This document shows, piece after piece, positions 63,114 through 64,000 of a stretch of DNA of 64,000 nucleotides. How positions within the stretch are numbered: the first letter of the stretch is position 1; each line of letters opens with the position of its first letter. Position numbers and translations under genes: made by a program. The stretch spans positions 7,735,233 through 7,799,232 of the forward strand of contig NC_090172.1 in NCBI RefSeq assembly GCF_024679245.1. Reading direction: 5' to 3'. Source of the stretch: Pseudorasbora parva. Lineage: Eukaryota; Chordata; Actinopteri; Cypriniformes; Gobionidae. The notes below the pieces were generated by a model. That model was given only the letters and a program-made list of their open reading frames with translations, was not told the origin of the DNA and did not search any database.

Positions 63114-64000
63114 AGCAGTTTAAAGCTGTTTGGATGAGAAATTACCATCACAATGCATTATTTTACAGAACATGTTTTGAAATTAGCATTTAATTTCGTA
63201 TCACGGCACATGTATTGGGGTGTACGATATGATGATGATGTGATGTGGAGTAGCCTACCATTCATTCACATTAATAATTGCATGACAATTTGTAAGATTA
63301 TTTTTATTACTATTATTATGATTTTTATTATTAATGGCGCTTATTGTTATTTAGAAGAACGCCGTTATTATTTATTTTATTATTATTATTATTTAAAAGA
63401 AGAAGAATGTAGTTTTTTATTCTTTTGTCAGTCTGAATTATTCAGTCCCAGTCCGTGCGCAGCTGCCGCTCGCAACTGGAGGAATACATGCCTCAAATAC
63501 TTTGGTAGCCTATAGTCACACAAATTAAACATTGAATTTGTTGCACAAAAATAAACACTGAAGTTTATAATTACAATGTTCTTGTTGTTGTTTTTTACAG
63601 TGGGTCATAATATAGCATATATTTGTCAGTGCGTTTTGTGGCGTTAGGAATTGTTTTTCTGTGTATTTTCGCATTTCGCACATTTTCTGTGCAGGATGCG
63701 TACACCACCTCCTGAGCTAGCATAGGATTTGAGCGTGCCGTACGCCAACGTCCATATTGATAAATCTCAAAGTCACCGTGGGTTTGGGTGTACGCAAGGT
63801 GTATGCTGGAAATTTGGTGTACGCACTTTTGATAAATGAGGGCCATTATGTCTATTTACATAGCACAAGAGATCGCTTAAACCATTTTACAGTATTACAG
63901 TTTTTCTTAATCACTTTGGCTAAATTGTCGATTGAGATTGCCTAGCACAATCACTACCATTTTTGAACATATAGGAATGACACAAACTTAAACAGCAGCA
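63114..64000. other. No gene; end of the possible element and AT-rich tail
   Basis: AT-rich with ATT-type simple sequence near 63300-63400. The frames are low complexity. Confidence 0.35.

Larger units (their letters stand above)
61626..63844. mobile_element. Possible element bounded by GGCCCTCATTTATCA ends
   Basis: GGCCCTCATTTATCA at 61626 and its complement at the right (TGATAAATGAGGGCC form, ending 63844) could be the termini of one element enclosing both direct repeats. No target duplication found. The inverted duplication confuses the left boundary. Confidence 0.4.

Noticed and set aside
63153..63515. 120-residue frame near the end
   Set aside because: Low-complexity Ile/Tyr-rich sequence from ATT-type repeats.

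Overview
The window looks like a transposon-dense, AT-rich stretch of a teleost nuclear genome, most likely a cyprinid (zebrafish, carp or goldfish type). The evidence is Tc1-family DNA transposons, many short TTAA-flanked and hAT-like non-autonomous elements, a fish chromovirus-type Ty3/Gypsy retrotransposon, and long CA, TA, TCCA and AGAC microsatellites. I find no complete host gene, rRNA, tRNA or CRISPR array. Two weak exon-like reading frames (11990-12256 and about 46094-46266, both minus strand) are the only host-gene candidates. The window may be a large intron or intergenic DNA.

The centrepiece is a full-length Ty3/Gypsy retrotransposon at 21749-27376. It has 655-bp LTRs that differ at four sites I could find, a GACTT target duplication, a gag frame with one in-frame stop, and an open pol frame. 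Pol runs protease, RT, RNase H, zinc-binding integrase, DDE core and C-terminal chromodomain. Pol is in the -1 frame relative to gag. The overlap holds a TTTAAAA slippery heptamer, a 6-nt spacer and a perfect 9-bp hairpin whose loop contains the gag stop. There is no obvious tRNA-type primer site. Instead an 11-nt stretch just after the 5' LTR is exactly complementary to an 11-nt stretch in the LTR, about 30 nt downstream of a TATA-like box. That is the arrangement expected of Tf1-type self-priming. The retrotransposon sits inside the transposase of a decayed Tc1 element (20795-27634).

Layout: 322-3092 is a TTAA element with a second one nested in it; 5552-6329 another TTAA element; 7197-8456 an internally deleted Tc1 with ~215-bp IR/DR ends; 9862-11046 a Tc1 remnant; 14779-16721 an unclassified TAA-flanked element carrying a second copy of itself and a solo LTR; 20795-27634 the Tc1/Gypsy nest; 28566-30689 a TTAA element with a hAT-like element inside; 32191-33320 and 59880-61018 two copies of one TTAA family; 35750-36901 and 44018-45203 Tc1 copies, the latter interrupted by DNA carrying a solo LTR; 38105-38850, 40378-40901, 48812-48968 and 54021-54880 hAT-like elements; 47412-48563 a TA-flanked mariner-type element; 61216-62572 a large inverted duplication, partly overlapped by a direct repeat at 61762-63113. 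Several insertions can be dated relative to each other, and two are confirmed by empty-site paralogues in the same window.

All calls come from reading the sequence by eye. Family names rest on recognised motifs, termini and target duplications, not on database searches.
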